From Anaerobiospirillum thomasii (GTDB taxonomy: Bacteria > Pseudomonadota > Gammaproteobacteria > Enterobacterales > Succinivibrionaceae): a stretch of DNA of 64,000 nucleotides. Location: contig NZ_UAPU01000005.1 in NCBI RefSeq assembly GCF_900445255.1, positions 879,001 to 943,000 of the forward strand, written 5' to 3'. Under the pieces are notes generated by a model that worked only from the letters and a program-made list of their open reading frames with translations, did not search any database and had not been told where the DNA came from. Shown here piece after piece: positions 54,119-63,589 of this stretch; the stretch's first letter is position 1, and each line of letters starts with the position of its first letter. Position numbers and translations under genes: made by a program.

Positions 54119-54909
54119 ACTTTTCTCCTTGGTCTTACGTAACGTTCAAGCAGTAAACCAAATGATAAAAATATAAGTGTAATCATACCTATATAACTAA
54201 AAGAACATCCCTCTGATGGATAACCATAAAACATTGAACTTCTAGCAAGTTCAATCAGTTGCAATATAGGATTGTAAATTAGTATATCAGCAATATCTTG
54301 AGAAAAAGTATTTGCAGAAAAAAACACTCCAGAGACAAAAAATAAGACTCTTAGAAAGATTGGAACAATTCTTTCTAGCGCAGGAATGAAAACTGTAGCC
54401 GCTGATAGAGTAAGACCAATGCCTAGCCCTAGTAAAGGAGCTAAAAATAGAACAATATATAAATGACTTATTGAGTATATATCTAAATTACCATTAATAG
54501 CATCATCAACAAACAACAGAATTATAGATACAATAATTTGGGTAAACCACAATACAATCATTCTTGATAGCATAACATCTAACTCTGTAACTTGAGGAAA
54601 TGTTAAAAGTGGTTTATTTGCGTCAACTGCGCTAATACATTTACTTATAGTCCCAGAAATAATCGACCAAAAACCAAACCCAATAACAAGGAACTGAGCT
54701 GTAGGCATGCCATGAGGAGATGGCGCTCTCATTATTTCACGTAAAATTAAAAAAACTGCTATGCCAAATACAGACTGAATTACCACCCATAAATAGCCAA
54801 GGGATGAGTGCCCATAGATAGTATGGATCTCACGCAACATAAGAGCAGTTATAACCCTATACTCTGTTACAAGTGAGCTTTGTAGTTTTTTAAAAAAAGA
54901 AAAAGGCAT
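54115..54909 (-). CDS. kpsM: Capsule ABC transporter permease KpsM
   Basis: A 264-residue permease with about six membrane helices, the usual KpsM length (258 in E. coli). EYRVITALMLREIHTIYGHSSLGYLWVVIQSVFGIAVFLIL is the characteristic start of ABC-2 type polysaccharide permeases, and FLRVLFFVSGVFFSANTF and YNPILQLIELARSSMFYGY are conserved near the C-terminus. Acts in the inner membrane with KpsT. Confidence 0.95.
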   Translation of the reverse strand: MPFSFFKKLQSSLVTEYRVITALMLREIHTIYGHSSLGYLWVVIQSVFGIAVFLILREIMRAPSPHGMPTAQFLVIGFGFWSIISGTISKCISAVDANKPLLTFPQVTELDVMLSRMIVLWFTQIIVSIILLFVDDAINGNLDIYSISHLYIVLFLAPLLGLGIGLTLSAATVFIPALERIVPIFLRVLFFVSGVFFSANTFSQDIADILIYNPILQLIELARSSMFYGYPSEGCSFSYIGMITLIFLSFGLLLERYVRPRRKV

Positions 54910-54924
54910 ATTAAATAAAATATA

Positions 54925-55314
54925 CTATTTATTTATAGCTTTATTTAAAGAAGGAATATAGTACCAGGTTATGCTGTCATCAGTACATACAGCAAACTCC
55001 TGCACTGTTGATGAAGTTTCAAATACAGCTTTGCGACATTTTTGATTTAATGCATTGGTATAAAAGTTAAGTGCATTGACAGTCATTGCGTTACCTACAG
55101 GAGAAAACTCAAAGATATCGCTTGAACCTACACTCATCATAGATACATTTTTGGCAAATTGAGCAACCTGTGCAGACTGTTTTACAGCGCTTATCTGTGC
55201 CACAGGACGTGAGGCCTTATGCTGCAGCCCTCTTGGGGTGGAGCAGGCAGCAATTGCTGTCAGAGCAATAACTATTATTGAGGCACATCCAACTGCTTTT
55301 TTAAAATGTATCAT
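54925..55314 (-). CDS. Small lipoprotein between kpsM and kpsC
   Basis: A 129-residue protein with a lipoprotein signal: a hydrophobic stretch (CASIIVIALTAIAACS) ending in AIAAC, so Cys near residue 24 would be lipidated. The mature part has two further Cys (QKCRK and AVCTDD) that could form a disulphide, and DSITWYYIPSLNKAI at the end. I do not recognise the family. Its position inside the export operon, 15 bases before kpsM, suggests an envelope accessory to capsule assembly. Confidence 0.6.
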   Translation of the reverse strand: MIHFKKAVGCASIIVIALTAIAACSTPRGLQHKASRPVAQISAVKQSAQVAQFAKNVSMMSVGSSDIFEFSPVGNAMTVNALNFYTNALNQKCRKAVFETSSTVQEFAVCTDDSITWYYIPSLNKAINK

Positions 55315-55330
55315 TATAAATTCCTAAATT

Positions 55331-57421
55331 TTATAATCTTTTTAATCCAAGCTTCTGCTTGAGACGAATAATTAAACGTAATACTTTAACTAAAGCACTG
55401 TCTTTAAGGCGTGGAGCATTATCCTGACTAAGGACAGTGCATATATCCTCAACATTGGCATACAGTTTAGTGTGCCAGTCAAAATATGTAGGGTATAAAA
55501 TCAAAACCCCGGCAACAAGCTCTTTTATATTCAGTATGGCATAGCGTGCTTTATTATCACACATGTCATGGGTAAGCCCCCACCCTGAATAAAAAGGTCT
55601 GCCATAGACTTCAACGCTACAGCCTCGAAGCAGAGCTTCAAATCCTGATTGTGATGAGAGCACACAAACTTTATCTGCGATATTATATAAAAAAGCAATG
55701 TTAAAATCACTTACTATCATATCACACAAAGTGTCTATTTTATCTCCTGACCTACTGCCTTTTCTGGTAAGAGCCAGAACATCTGGATGAGGTTTATAGA
55801 TAATAAAAGCGTCTTTGTTGTGCTCCCTGACCCTTTGTAGCAGCGTTAAATTATCCTGTATGTCTCCACCAGCCTTTTTTACTGATGCATCTGTTTCAAC
55901 CTGTCCTGGCAGCAGAATTATCTCTCTGCCTCCGGCTCTTTTTTTTATATCAGATAAAAATGTATCTATATCAAGAGATGTACCAACATTATATTTGGTA
56001 ATATTATTTTTATTAAGATAGTCAATAAGCAGCTCAGCCCTCATTATAAGATCTTCATAATCATCTCTTTGTTTAATATTGTTTAGTATGGTATCAAGCT
56101 GTGAACCTGACATTGGATCATAATAAATACCATGAGTATCGAGCACAAGGGACATAGGTTTTTCATAGGTGGAGCCAAGCCCCTTTGATCTGACAAAGCC
56201 ATCTTCAATAAACAAAGTTGCAATACCCTGTTTTTGTGCTCTAAGTTTAATGCTCTCATCAGCCCTTGATGCCCACTGCACTAAAGTTGCATTATGCTCT
56301 GTACACAAAGATAAAGCATCATCTGCCTTATCAGTATAAAAAATCTTTGTGCTGTCCTTTAAATAATGCTCTACAAGCTCCCTCTTCCAGGCTGTAGGGT
56401 GCAAGAGCACAAAGTTTTTAGTATACATCTGCCCTTTTTCTTTTTGCAGAGCAATTAGATTGATAACCTCATCTATTGAGCATTGCTTTTTAGTTATAGG
56501 GTTGATATAGCGACATAATTTTAAATAGGAGGCTGCAAATAAAAGCTCAATACTTACATTTTTGATATGAGATCTGCGCTGTATAGCTACATTGTCTGTA
56601 AGATCGTGCGTAAGGCCATAACCTGCATAAAAAGGAGTACCAAAGCAATAGACCTTTTTATTCAAAAGTAAAGCCTCAAAACCCATCTGCGATGTAACTG
56701 CAAAAACAGTATCAAATAATTTTAATAAGGATATGGCGTTATAGTTGGTATCTATTACCTCAAGCCCTGTAACTTTTTGCTTTAGCTCCTGTATGTCAAT
56801 AACACCCTGTTTTTTGCCCTCAAGCACATCAGGATGCACCTTGATATAGATATCATGATCACAAAAATCTTTATTGATTATATAGGCCATGTTTTTAGCT
56901 AAATCATCCATGGCCAGGCCTAAAGTTAAACTTGCATCATTTAAGGTCTGATCAATAATCAGTAGTTTTTTACGTCCACTATCTTTATTTGCTTTAAAGA
57001 TTTTATCTGTAGCTCTTATACCCCTGTTGTACTTTGAAATCTCAAGCTTACATATTTTTTTTATTAAATCTAAACTTTTTCTTGCATATGATGCATCAAA
57101 CCAGTCTTGGTGTTCAAGATAATGCTCTATAGAAGATTTTTGTCTGGCATCGTAATAGCAGCCGATACTATCTACTGACATGCTGAACATGGGGGCATTA
57201 TTGACCCCTAAATCATAAGATCTGATAAAGCCATCTTCAAGGGCTATATATGGCACATTAAGCCTGACAGAGAGTGCCCGAGCTTTTCTGGCAGTAGCCT
57301 TATGTCCCCATCCTGCAACTGCCTGAACTTCATCCTCTTTGTTATATTGTTCAAGTTCCTTCTGAATGAAAACATCTAAATTTAGAATATCTTTAATACC
57401 AGATGACAAAATCTTAAGCAT
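55331..57421 (-). CDS. kpsC: KpsC, dual beta-Kdo glycosyltransferase
   Basis: A 696-residue KpsC protein with the expected tandem duplication. The N-terminal half has IALEDGFIRSYDLGVNN (about 80-97), VFAVTSQMGFEALLLNKKVYCFGTPFYAGYGLTHD, and the C-terminal half repeats LFIEDGFVRSKGLGS (about 395) and VCVLSSQSGFEALLRGCSVEVYGRPFYSGWGLTHD. KpsC and KpsS add the poly-beta-Kdo linker on the lipid anchor of group 2 capsules. E. coli KpsC is 675 residues. It is preceded directly by the rkpI-like gene with no gap. Confidence 0.93.
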   Translation of the reverse strand: MLKILSSGIKDILNLDVFIQKELEQYNKEDEVQAVAGWGHKATARKARALSVRLNVPYIALEDGFIRSYDLGVNNAPMFSMSVDSIGCYYDARQKSSIEHYLEHQDWFDASYARKSLDLIKKICKLEISKYNRGIRATDKIFKANKDSGRKKLLIIDQTLNDASLTLGLAMDDLAKNMAYIINKDFCDHDIYIKVHPDVLEGKKQGVIDIQELKQKVTGLEVIDTNYNAISLLKLFDTVFAVTSQMGFEALLLNKKVYCFGTPFYAGYGLTHDLTDNVAIQRRSHIKNVSIELLFAASYLKLCRYINPITKKQCSIDEVINLIALQKEKGQMYTKNFVLLHPTAWKRELVEHYLKDSTKIFYTDKADDALSLCTEHNATLVQWASRADESIKLRAQKQGIATLFIEDGFVRSKGLGSTYEKPMSLVLDTHGIYYDPMSGSQLDTILNNIKQRDDYEDLIMRAELLIDYLNKNNITKYNVGTSLDIDTFLSDIKKRAGGREIILLPGQVETDASVKKAGGDIQDNLTLLQRVREHNKDAFIIYKPHPDVLALTRKGSRSGDKIDTLCDMIVSDFNIAFLYNIADKVCVLSSQSGFEALLRGCSVEVYGRPFYSGWGLTHDMCDNKARYAILNIKELVAGVLILYPTYFDWHTKLYANVEDICTVLSQDNAPRLKDSALVKVLRLIIRLKQKLGLKRL

Positions 57422-59245
57422 TTAGATATCTCCCTGCTTTAATGTTAGTAAGTGCACTGATATAGGATCCATCATATATGTATCTTTGCCATCAAGATTA
57501 CAGTGCGCTATCTTAGTGTTATCTTTAGCCTTATCATCTCTCAAAGCAACAGTATGCTCAGCGCATAAATCTTTGCTAAGCTCACATGTAACATCCCCAT
57601 GCACTGTTTTACAGTCAGAACTGCAGGCATTGAGCTTAGCTACATCACTTTTATCATATGCACTTATGTTATAGGCAAAAATATCAGGTTTTAAGCGCTC
57701 ATCTGTTGCATAAATGTCCTCTAAAGATGGCAGGTGATCCCCATAGACAATTAAAGATGCACTGCTATCAAGCGCACAGACAAGATGCTCTATGGCACAA
57801 TCAAAATCATGCTGTCTGCGCCTGTAAATTTCAAGTGGAGTTGCAGGACAGCCATCGTTAGTCGCACTGTGTGCTTTTAAATGTCTTTTTTTATACTCAC
57901 TTACACTATATGGCCCATGAGCTGCCATAGTTATGGCAAATATAAACACTCTGCCACTACCTCTACAAAGAACATCTGTAAGTTCCCTTGGCAGCGATGC
58001 TGTGTCATTTTTGTTATCTGTATCTAAAAGCTTTAATATATACTTACAAAGAGCCATATCTGAATTCATAGCCTTAAAGGCAAGATTATCACCCATTATT
58101 TCCTTTGATATAAATAGATCAAAACCAAGATTACGCATAACCTTATGACGCGAGAAAAAATATTTTGAATTTGGATGAATACATATACAGGTATAGCCCC
58201 TGCTCTTTAATTTAGAAACTAAGGACGGGAATTTGTAGCGACTTAACAGAATATAAGGGTCATAGGCAAAAATACCAAGTTTTTTTCTTTCAATTCCAGT
58301 TAACACACTAAACTCAGAGCGCATGGTATAGGCTCCAAGATAATCTATATCCAAAAGAGAACGCTTGCAAATAGCGCTGCTTTTATCAATAAAACCTGGT
58401 TTAGTATCAAGACCCAGGCGATAAAGAGAACAATAGGACTCAGATTGCATTAAAATGATATTCTTTTTAGCGCAGGTTTCAGCACTATCCTTAAGAATAT
58501 CGTGATCCTTTGCATACCTTGTTTTACATTCTGATAGATGTGCTTGAGATATTTCACTCTCAATGCCTTTGTGCTGAAGATAAGAGGTCAATGAGTGTTT
58601 GTGTATATAATGCCATGAGCGTATAAGATCTATACATTGCACAAAAAAAGCACTAAATACTGATAAAGCTGCCCCATCAAAAAGAGCATCATACTCAAGA
58701 TTATATCTGCCTGATATAAACAGAGCTGTTAACAGACACACTACAGATATAAAGGCACATACAACTCTTACAGACAAGGCAACGTAGGTGTAATCAATGA
58801 TAAGAAGTATATACAAAAGCAGGGCAAGAGCTAAAGCTATAACAAGATAGTATCTTGTTTTTACATAGGAAAAGTAAAATGAAGGTTTGAGGATTATTTC
58901 CTTTAAAAGATAAAAATCCGTAATGACCAGTGGCTCTTTTAAAACTGCAAATTTAAAATAACTTATAATATAAAAAGCAAGAGTAAAGCTTACAACAATA
59001 AAAACACCAAGCTCAAACAGAGGACACAAAAGCAGAACAAAACACAAAAAAGATACACATACAAGCGCAGGAAGCAACAGATAGCAGGTACCAAAACCTA
59101 CACTTTTTTTTATCTCCAGAGCGCTTAAACTCTCCTTTCTGAATCTTTTTATACTCAATAAGCATAACCTGCCAGATAGATAATTTAATAGCACAGAGCC
59201 TAAAGCTGTAAAAGCTGCTATGACACAGATCTGAAAATATATCAT
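57422..59245 (-). CDS. RkpI-like membrane sulfatase-domain protein
   Basis: A 607-residue protein with about five membrane helices in the first 210 residues, then a sulfatase/phosphoglycerol-transferase-like domain. NIILMQSESYCSL near residue 265 (the Ser/Cys metal-site strand), FSVLTGIERKKLGIFAYDPY, YTCICIHPNSKYFFSRHKVMRNLGFDLFI, TMAAHGPYS and SLIVYGDHLPSL with the paired Asp-His. Sinorhizobium RkpI is a membrane sulfatase-like protein needed for K-antigen production; the neighbouring rkpG-, rkpH- and rkpA-like genes support the same role here. The C-terminus is unusually Cys-rich (several Cys in 540-585). Confidence 0.75.
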   Translation of the reverse strand: MIYFQICVIAAFTALGSVLLNYLSGRLCLLSIKRFRKESLSALEIKKSVGFGTCYLLLPALVCVSFLCFVLLLCPLFELGVFIVVSFTLAFYIISYFKFAVLKEPLVITDFYLLKEIILKPSFYFSYVKTRYYLVIALALALLLYILLIIDYTYVALSVRVVCAFISVVCLLTALFISGRYNLEYDALFDGAALSVFSAFFVQCIDLIRSWHYIHKHSLTSYLQHKGIESEISQAHLSECKTRYAKDHDILKDSAETCAKKNIILMQSESYCSLYRLGLDTKPGFIDKSSAICKRSLLDIDYLGAYTMRSEFSVLTGIERKKLGIFAYDPYILLSRYKFPSLVSKLKSRGYTCICIHPNSKYFFSRHKVMRNLGFDLFISKEIMGDNLAFKAMNSDMALCKYILKLLDTDNKNDTASLPRELTDVLCRGSGRVFIFAITMAAHGPYSVSEYKKRHLKAHSATNDGCPATPLEIYRRRQHDFDCAIEHLVCALDSSASLIVYGDHLPSLEDIYATDERLKPDIFAYNISAYDKSDVAKLNACSSDCKTVHGDVTCELSKDLCAEHTVALRDDKAKDNTKIAHCNLDGKDTYMMDPISVHLLTLKQGDI

Positions 59246-59301
59246 TTTTGATTCACATGGTAGGTTTTATGTATAAATGCTTTTGTGACTTAGTACAAGA
59301 T

Positions 59302-60219
59302 TTATCCTTTGTGTTTAGAATCAGTATCTTGTGCACAAACTCTGCTGCCGCTTTTATCAAACTCCTCTCTTTCCCTATCTTTTTGCACACTAAAATCAAA
59401 AGCTCTCATAATATATCTTAAGATAAAATCAGGTACCAGATAACTTAATTTAATACCAAGGTATAGATAAAATGGAAAAGCAAAAACTTTTTTGTGCGCT
59501 CTTAGAGCATTTAAAATAAGCTCTGCCGCCCTGTCTGATGAAACCATACCACTTTTTGAGCCAATAAAACGTCTTGACATATCTGTACTTATAAAACCTG
59601 GCAGCACTAAAGTGGTTTTTATAACAGAGTGCAACTGCTTTGGCACTGAGGCGTTAAGAGCTCTAAGGTAGTAATTTACAGCAGCCTTTGAGGCACTGTA
59701 CAGGGGTGATGAGCGCAGGGGCAGTAATGAAGCTAGCGATGAAACAGCCACCAGATGTATGGATCTGTCAGTGTTCTTATAGCAATAGCAGCTCTGTGCA
59801 TCATTTTTTATGCCTGTGTAGGATATTTTTTGAAGAAACAGATCAAGAGCATAGTATAAAGTCTTGACTGTACCCTTGGTGTTTACATCAAAGGCCCTTT
59901 CTATTTCAAAGTCATCCTCTAAAAAATGCTCTGACTCACGGCTTAATGAGATACCGGCATTGGCTATGACAAGAGTCTGACCAGTATGCTCCAAAGCCTT
60001 TTCAAGAAATGCCTTTAATTTTGTATTATCCCTTATATCAAAGCTTGCAATATGTAGATTTACCTGATGTCTGTTAGCAAGAGCCGTAAGTATACTGTTG
60101 TGCCTGTCAGATCTTACCTGTACATATAAATTTTTAACTAAGGATTGTGTGATTAGTCTTTGTGCAAGAGACAAACCAAGCTGTCCTGACACGCCACTTA
60201 TAAAAACGCTCTGATACAT
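59302..60219 (-). CDS. RkpH-like short-chain dehydrogenase/reductase
   Basis: A 305-residue classical SDR: SGVSGQLGLSLAQRL is the cofactor loop (TGxxxGxG form), LVIANAGISLSRE the NAG motif, AVSSLASLLPLRSSPLYSASKAAVNYY the Ser and YxxxK catalytic pair. SYLVPDFILRYIMRAF is a hydrophobic C-terminal segment. In the Sinorhizobium rkp-1 region an SDR (RkpH) works with an AONS-like enzyme (RkpG) and a fatty-acid-synthase-like protein (RkpA) on the lipid anchor; the same set occurs here. Analogy with keto-acyl reduction is inference. Confidence 0.78.
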   Translation of the reverse strand: MYQSVFISGVSGQLGLSLAQRLITQSLVKNLYVQVRSDRHNSILTALANRHQVNLHIASFDIRDNTKLKAFLEKALEHTGQTLVIANAGISLSRESEHFLEDDFEIERAFDVNTKGTVKTLYYALDLFLQKISYTGIKNDAQSCYCYKNTDRSIHLVAVSSLASLLPLRSSPLYSASKAAVNYYLRALNASVPKQLHSVIKTTLVLPGFISTDMSRRFIGSKSGMVSSDRAAELILNALRAHKKVFAFPFYLYLGIKLSYLVPDFILRYIMRAFDFSVQKDREREEFDKSGSRVCAQDTDSKHKG

Positions 60220-60225
60220 GTCTTA

Positions 60226-60822
60226 TTAAAGCTCTAATCTTAAAATATAGCCTTTTTCATGTTTAAATGAAGGCAGTGCCTCATAGCTTATACTGTCATG
60301 AACTTTAAAGTCATATTTTTCATACATGCCAAGAGCTTTGCTGTTATCTGCATAGCAGTGTAAAAAGATATCCTTGCACTGACAGTCCCTTGCCGCCGCC
60401 TTAGCCAGTTCCATAAGCAAAGAGCCAAGTCCCTGCCCCTGATATTTTTCATTTACATATACTGTATTTATATAAAATGAACCTTTATATCCTGAGAGCA
60501 TTACTTTTTTTAAAAGATTAAATCTCTCCTTATTGAGCATAGATCGCAAAATTAATGGCAGATTGTCATCTAATACCTTATAGGCAAAAAGCATAGCCGC
60601 TATCTGACCGTCAGCTCTTGCTTTTACAAGATAGATATTATCGCAGTTAAAGATGTCAGAGCCGTTTTGAGATACAAGCAGCATGGCCTTTTTTATATCT
60701 ATACGGTTAAAAAGCTTGTCAAGCAGAGTATCTGAAACCTCTGATATTATCCGTATACACTGCTCAAGGCTTGCCTCATCTGCCATCTGCAGTGAAAAGT
60801 CAGACTCAAAATCCATACTCAT
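60226..60822 (-). CDS. GNAT-family acetyltransferase in capsule operon
   Basis: A 198-residue GNAT protein: INTVYVNEKYQGQGLGSLLMELAKAAARDCQCKDIFLHCYADNSKALGMYEKYDFKVHDSI contains the acetyl-CoA loop QGQGLG and the classic NxxAxxxYEKxGF ending. Substrate unknown. It lies 6 bases before the rkpH-like gene and 10 bases after kpsS in the same direction, so a role in anchor or capsule modification is plausible. Confidence 0.8.
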   Translation of the reverse strand: MSMDFESDFSLQMADEASLEQCIRIISEVSDTLLDKLFNRIDIKKAMLLVSQNGSDIFNCDNIYLVKARADGQIAAMLFAYKVLDDNLPLILRSMLNKERFNLLKKVMLSGYKGSFYINTVYVNEKYQGQGLGSLLMELAKAAARDCQCKDIFLHCYADNSKALGMYEKYDFKVHDSISYEALPSFKHEKGYILRLEL

Positions 60823-60832
60823 AATCTTTCCT

Positions 60833-62113
60833 TTAACTATTTATAAAGCGCTTTATAGTACCCTCAACTGCTGCCTGTACACCCTGCTGTGTGTAAAAAT
60901 CACCCTCTACAAGTGACTGTGAACATAAAAGAGCACAGTAGGCATCAAGCAGTTTTTCATCAACCTTGTCCTCTGTGGACCAGAAATCATGCAGTTTATC
61001 GGTAAAGGCGCTTTTGGCAAGACCAGGCATTGAGTAGACGCTATAGCCAAGACAAAAAACGTTTTTCTTCTCTAAAAGGGCACTAAGACCTACAGTTGAG
61101 TTGATAAGTACCACAGCCTTTGCGTGTTTGGCCAGAAATACAGTATTGCCATCTTCTATAAAGCACACCCTGTCTTTCACGCCAAGCGATGATGCAACAG
61201 CCTTAATAAATCTTCTGTATGGAATAAGTCCATTATCAAGTGGATGATTTTTTATAAGCAGACGCGTGTTTTCAGGTGCATAGCGTGCAAATGAATATAT
61301 GACACTTAAAATAGCCTCACCCTGTCTTGTGTAAGGGGAGTAGAGCTGAACCTGAGAGTCGTGATTTAACTGCAGCGGATAGAAAAAATAAGGGGCTCTG
61401 CTTTTTAAAAATTTATGCAGACTGACGCGCGATTTTCTCTTGCGGCTGTTGCGGGTCAGATATCGGGGCAGAATACCAATCAATTCAAAGAAAATATTAT
61501 GCTCACGATGGGTTCTGTAATGGAAAAAGCAAGGAAAGAGCAAGGTATTGCCCACATGATGTCTTATGGCATACATAACCTTCTGACGCATTGATTCTAC
61601 CTTGACTCTTGAGGGCTTAAAAGGCTCAAGATTTTTGGCTATGTCCATGATTTTTTCAGGGCTTTTTGGCAGCGGACTTCTGCCATTGACTCCGTTTTGC
61701 TCAAGTGTCACAAAGCCATTGCGCAGATATCCCTCCTCAAACACCCAGACTCTGATTTTCAAATAGCGCGCCAGAAGAATTGCATCCTGATGCATTGGTC
61801 TCCAGTCAGAGTATAAGACCAGATCATCTACACCATAATCTTTGAAGATTTTAGATATATAGTAGGTAAAATCGCAGCCTCTGCCATGATAGTTAAAAGT
61901 TTTAAAGCTGTCAGCTGCACAATTGCGCGTTTTCCATAAAAACACATCTCCACCGCAGAGATTTATTTTTATAACAAATGCTCCCATCCTGGTCAGTGCC
62001 GAGGCAAGTTCGCTGTAAAAATAACTTTGTGGTCCCTGCAAAAATACAAAGACTCTGTCCTTTAGTGAAGAGTCCTGTGATGATAAGTCTGTCAGTGTAG
62101 CTTTATTTAACAT
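60833..62113 (-). CDS. kpsS: KpsS, capsule beta-Kdo transferase
   Basis: A 426-residue KpsS-type enzyme, which adds the first Kdo to the lipid anchor. VFVFLQGPQSYFYSELASALTRMGAFVIKINLCGGD is the usual N-terminus (FLQGPxxxFF), VFEEGYLRNGFVTLEQNGVNG the signature E-E-G-Y block near 125-145, and LLIKNHPLDNG and VVLINSTVGLSALLEKKNVFCLG the C-terminal donor site. E. coli KpsS is about 390 residues. No Kdo-activating genes are in the window. Confidence 0.92.
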   Translation of the reverse strand: MLNKATLTDLSSQDSSLKDRVFVFLQGPQSYFYSELASALTRMGAFVIKINLCGGDVFLWKTRNCAADSFKTFNYHGRGCDFTYYISKIFKDYGVDDLVLYSDWRPMHQDAILLARYLKIRVWVFEEGYLRNGFVTLEQNGVNGRSPLPKSPEKIMDIAKNLEPFKPSRVKVESMRQKVMYAIRHHVGNTLLFPCFFHYRTHREHNIFFELIGILPRYLTRNSRKRKSRVSLHKFLKSRAPYFFYPLQLNHDSQVQLYSPYTRQGEAILSVIYSFARYAPENTRLLIKNHPLDNGLIPYRRFIKAVASSLGVKDRVCFIEDGNTVFLAKHAKAVVLINSTVGLSALLEKKNVFCLGYSVYSMPGLAKSAFTDKLHDFWSTEDKVDEKLLDAYCALLCSQSLVEGDFYTQQGVQAAVEGTIKRFINS

Positions 62114-62238
62114 ATTAAAATATATAAACTCTCTTCACGGCACTATAAGAGTCAGCTGCTCTGTGCACTTTTATACTCTAAAAAAACACTATCTTTACGA
62201 ATTATCTAAATAGATGCCGTGTCATATAGACACAGCCT

Positions 62239-63576
62239 TTAGTCAGCGCTTATGGTATCAACCTTCTTCTCTGCTTCAGCATCAAGACTCTTTATCAGAT
62301 CAAGACAGTGTTTTATATCATCCCTGCTATGGCTGTAACTTAAAAACAGACGTATACGTGCCTTTTCCTCTTCAACGGCAGGATAGATTATAGGCAGAGC
62401 CAGTACTCCATGCTCAAAAAGCAGATTGGACAGAGCTGTTGCCTTAAGGGATGATCCTATAATAATAGGCAGTACAGCTGTTCCCTGGGCATTGCCTACA
62501 TCAAGGCCACACTCTAGGGCATAATCTTTGGCAAAAGCACAGATATCCTGCAAAGCGCTTACTCTGAAAGTCTCCTTGTGCATTAAATCCAAAGCTGTAT
62601 ATGAGGCCATAGCCAGTACAGGAGATAAACCTACAGAATATACAAATCCTGCAGAATAATACTTAAGTATTTCAATGAGCTCTTTGCAGCCTGCAATATA
62701 TCCACCACATGAACACAATGTTTTTGACAGTGTGCCCATATAAATATCAACCTGCACAGGGTCAATACCGCAGTGCTCAAAACTTCCGGCTCCGCTTTTA
62801 CCTACAACACCTAAAGCATGTGCCTCATCAACCATTAAAAAGGCATTGTAGCGCTGTTTTATGGCCACCAGAGACTGCAGATCAGCCACATCACCGTCCA
62901 TTGAAAAAACACCCTCAGTCACAATAAGGGTATTTTTGTGATTATGCCTATGTGTCCTTAACAGTTCCTCAAGTGAACTCATATCATTGTGTTTATAGGC
63001 AAGACAGGTGGCACCTGAAAACTTAGCGCCAAGCATAATGGAGTTGTGCGAGAGTCTGTCATACACAATAAGATCATCTTTACCAAAGAGAGTTGATATG
63101 GCAGAGACATTGGTGGCATGGCCACTTACATAAACAATAGCACTCTCCTGGCCATAATGGGAGGCAAGAGAGTGCTCTAAAAGCTCATGACACGGTCTTT
63201 CTCCTGCCACAAGACGTGAAGCTCCGGCACTGGTGCCAAAATCCTGCATGGTCTTATATGCTGCCTCATTGATTCGCTCATCGCCATTGAGCCCTAAATA
63301 ATCATAGGTGGCAAAATTAAGATAATCCCTGCCATTTATTACACTGTGAGCCTTGGCTATTGTGCTGTGACAGAGCATAAAAGGATTTTGTACACCAACC
63401 TCAGAGGCAATATCGCTGTGTGCCTTTATCTTTTTATATAAAAGAAAATCCTTAAACTGTGCTTTTTGCACCTTTTCTCTGTTTAAAGAAACCTGACCAC
63501 CGGTATTGCCACTGACCTGTCTTGCTTTGAATCTGCTTAACAGAGACTGCGTATCTTTATTATTTGTGTTATGCAT
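62239..63576 (-). CDS. RkpG-like AONS-family PLP acyltransferase
   Basis: A 445-residue alpha-oxoamine-synthase (BioF/KBL fold). INGRDYLNFATYDYLGLNGDERINEAAYKTMQDFGTSAGASRLVAGE is the classic N-terminal block, FMVDEAHALGVVGKSGAGSFEH the Asp/His pair, and MGTLSKTLCSCGGYIAG holds the PLP Lys. Such enzymes condense an acyl thioester with an amino acid. In Sinorhizobium, RkpG is the AONS-like partner of RkpA. Here the gene lies 13 bases after the ACP domain of the rkpA-like gene, so the acyl donor is probably that ACP. A hairpin (GTGTC...GACAC) follows the stop in the 125-bp gap before kpsS. Confidence 0.85.
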   Translation of the reverse strand: MHNTNNKDTQSLLSRFKARQVSGNTGGQVSLNREKVQKAQFKDFLLYKKIKAHSDIASEVGVQNPFMLCHSTIAKAHSVINGRDYLNFATYDYLGLNGDERINEAAYKTMQDFGTSAGASRLVAGERPCHELLEHSLASHYGQESAIVYVSGHATNVSAISTLFGKDDLIVYDRLSHNSIMLGAKFSGATCLAYKHNDMSSLEELLRTHRHNHKNTLIVTEGVFSMDGDVADLQSLVAIKQRYNAFLMVDEAHALGVVGKSGAGSFEHCGIDPVQVDIYMGTLSKTLCSCGGYIAGCKELIEILKYYSAGFVYSVGLSPVLAMASYTALDLMHKETFRVSALQDICAFAKDYALECGLDVGNAQGTAVLPIIIGSSLKATALSNLLFEHGVLALPIIYPAVEEEKARIRLFLSYSHSRDDIKHCLDLIKSLDAEAEKKVDTISAD

Positions 63577-63589
63577 AAATTACTTTCTT

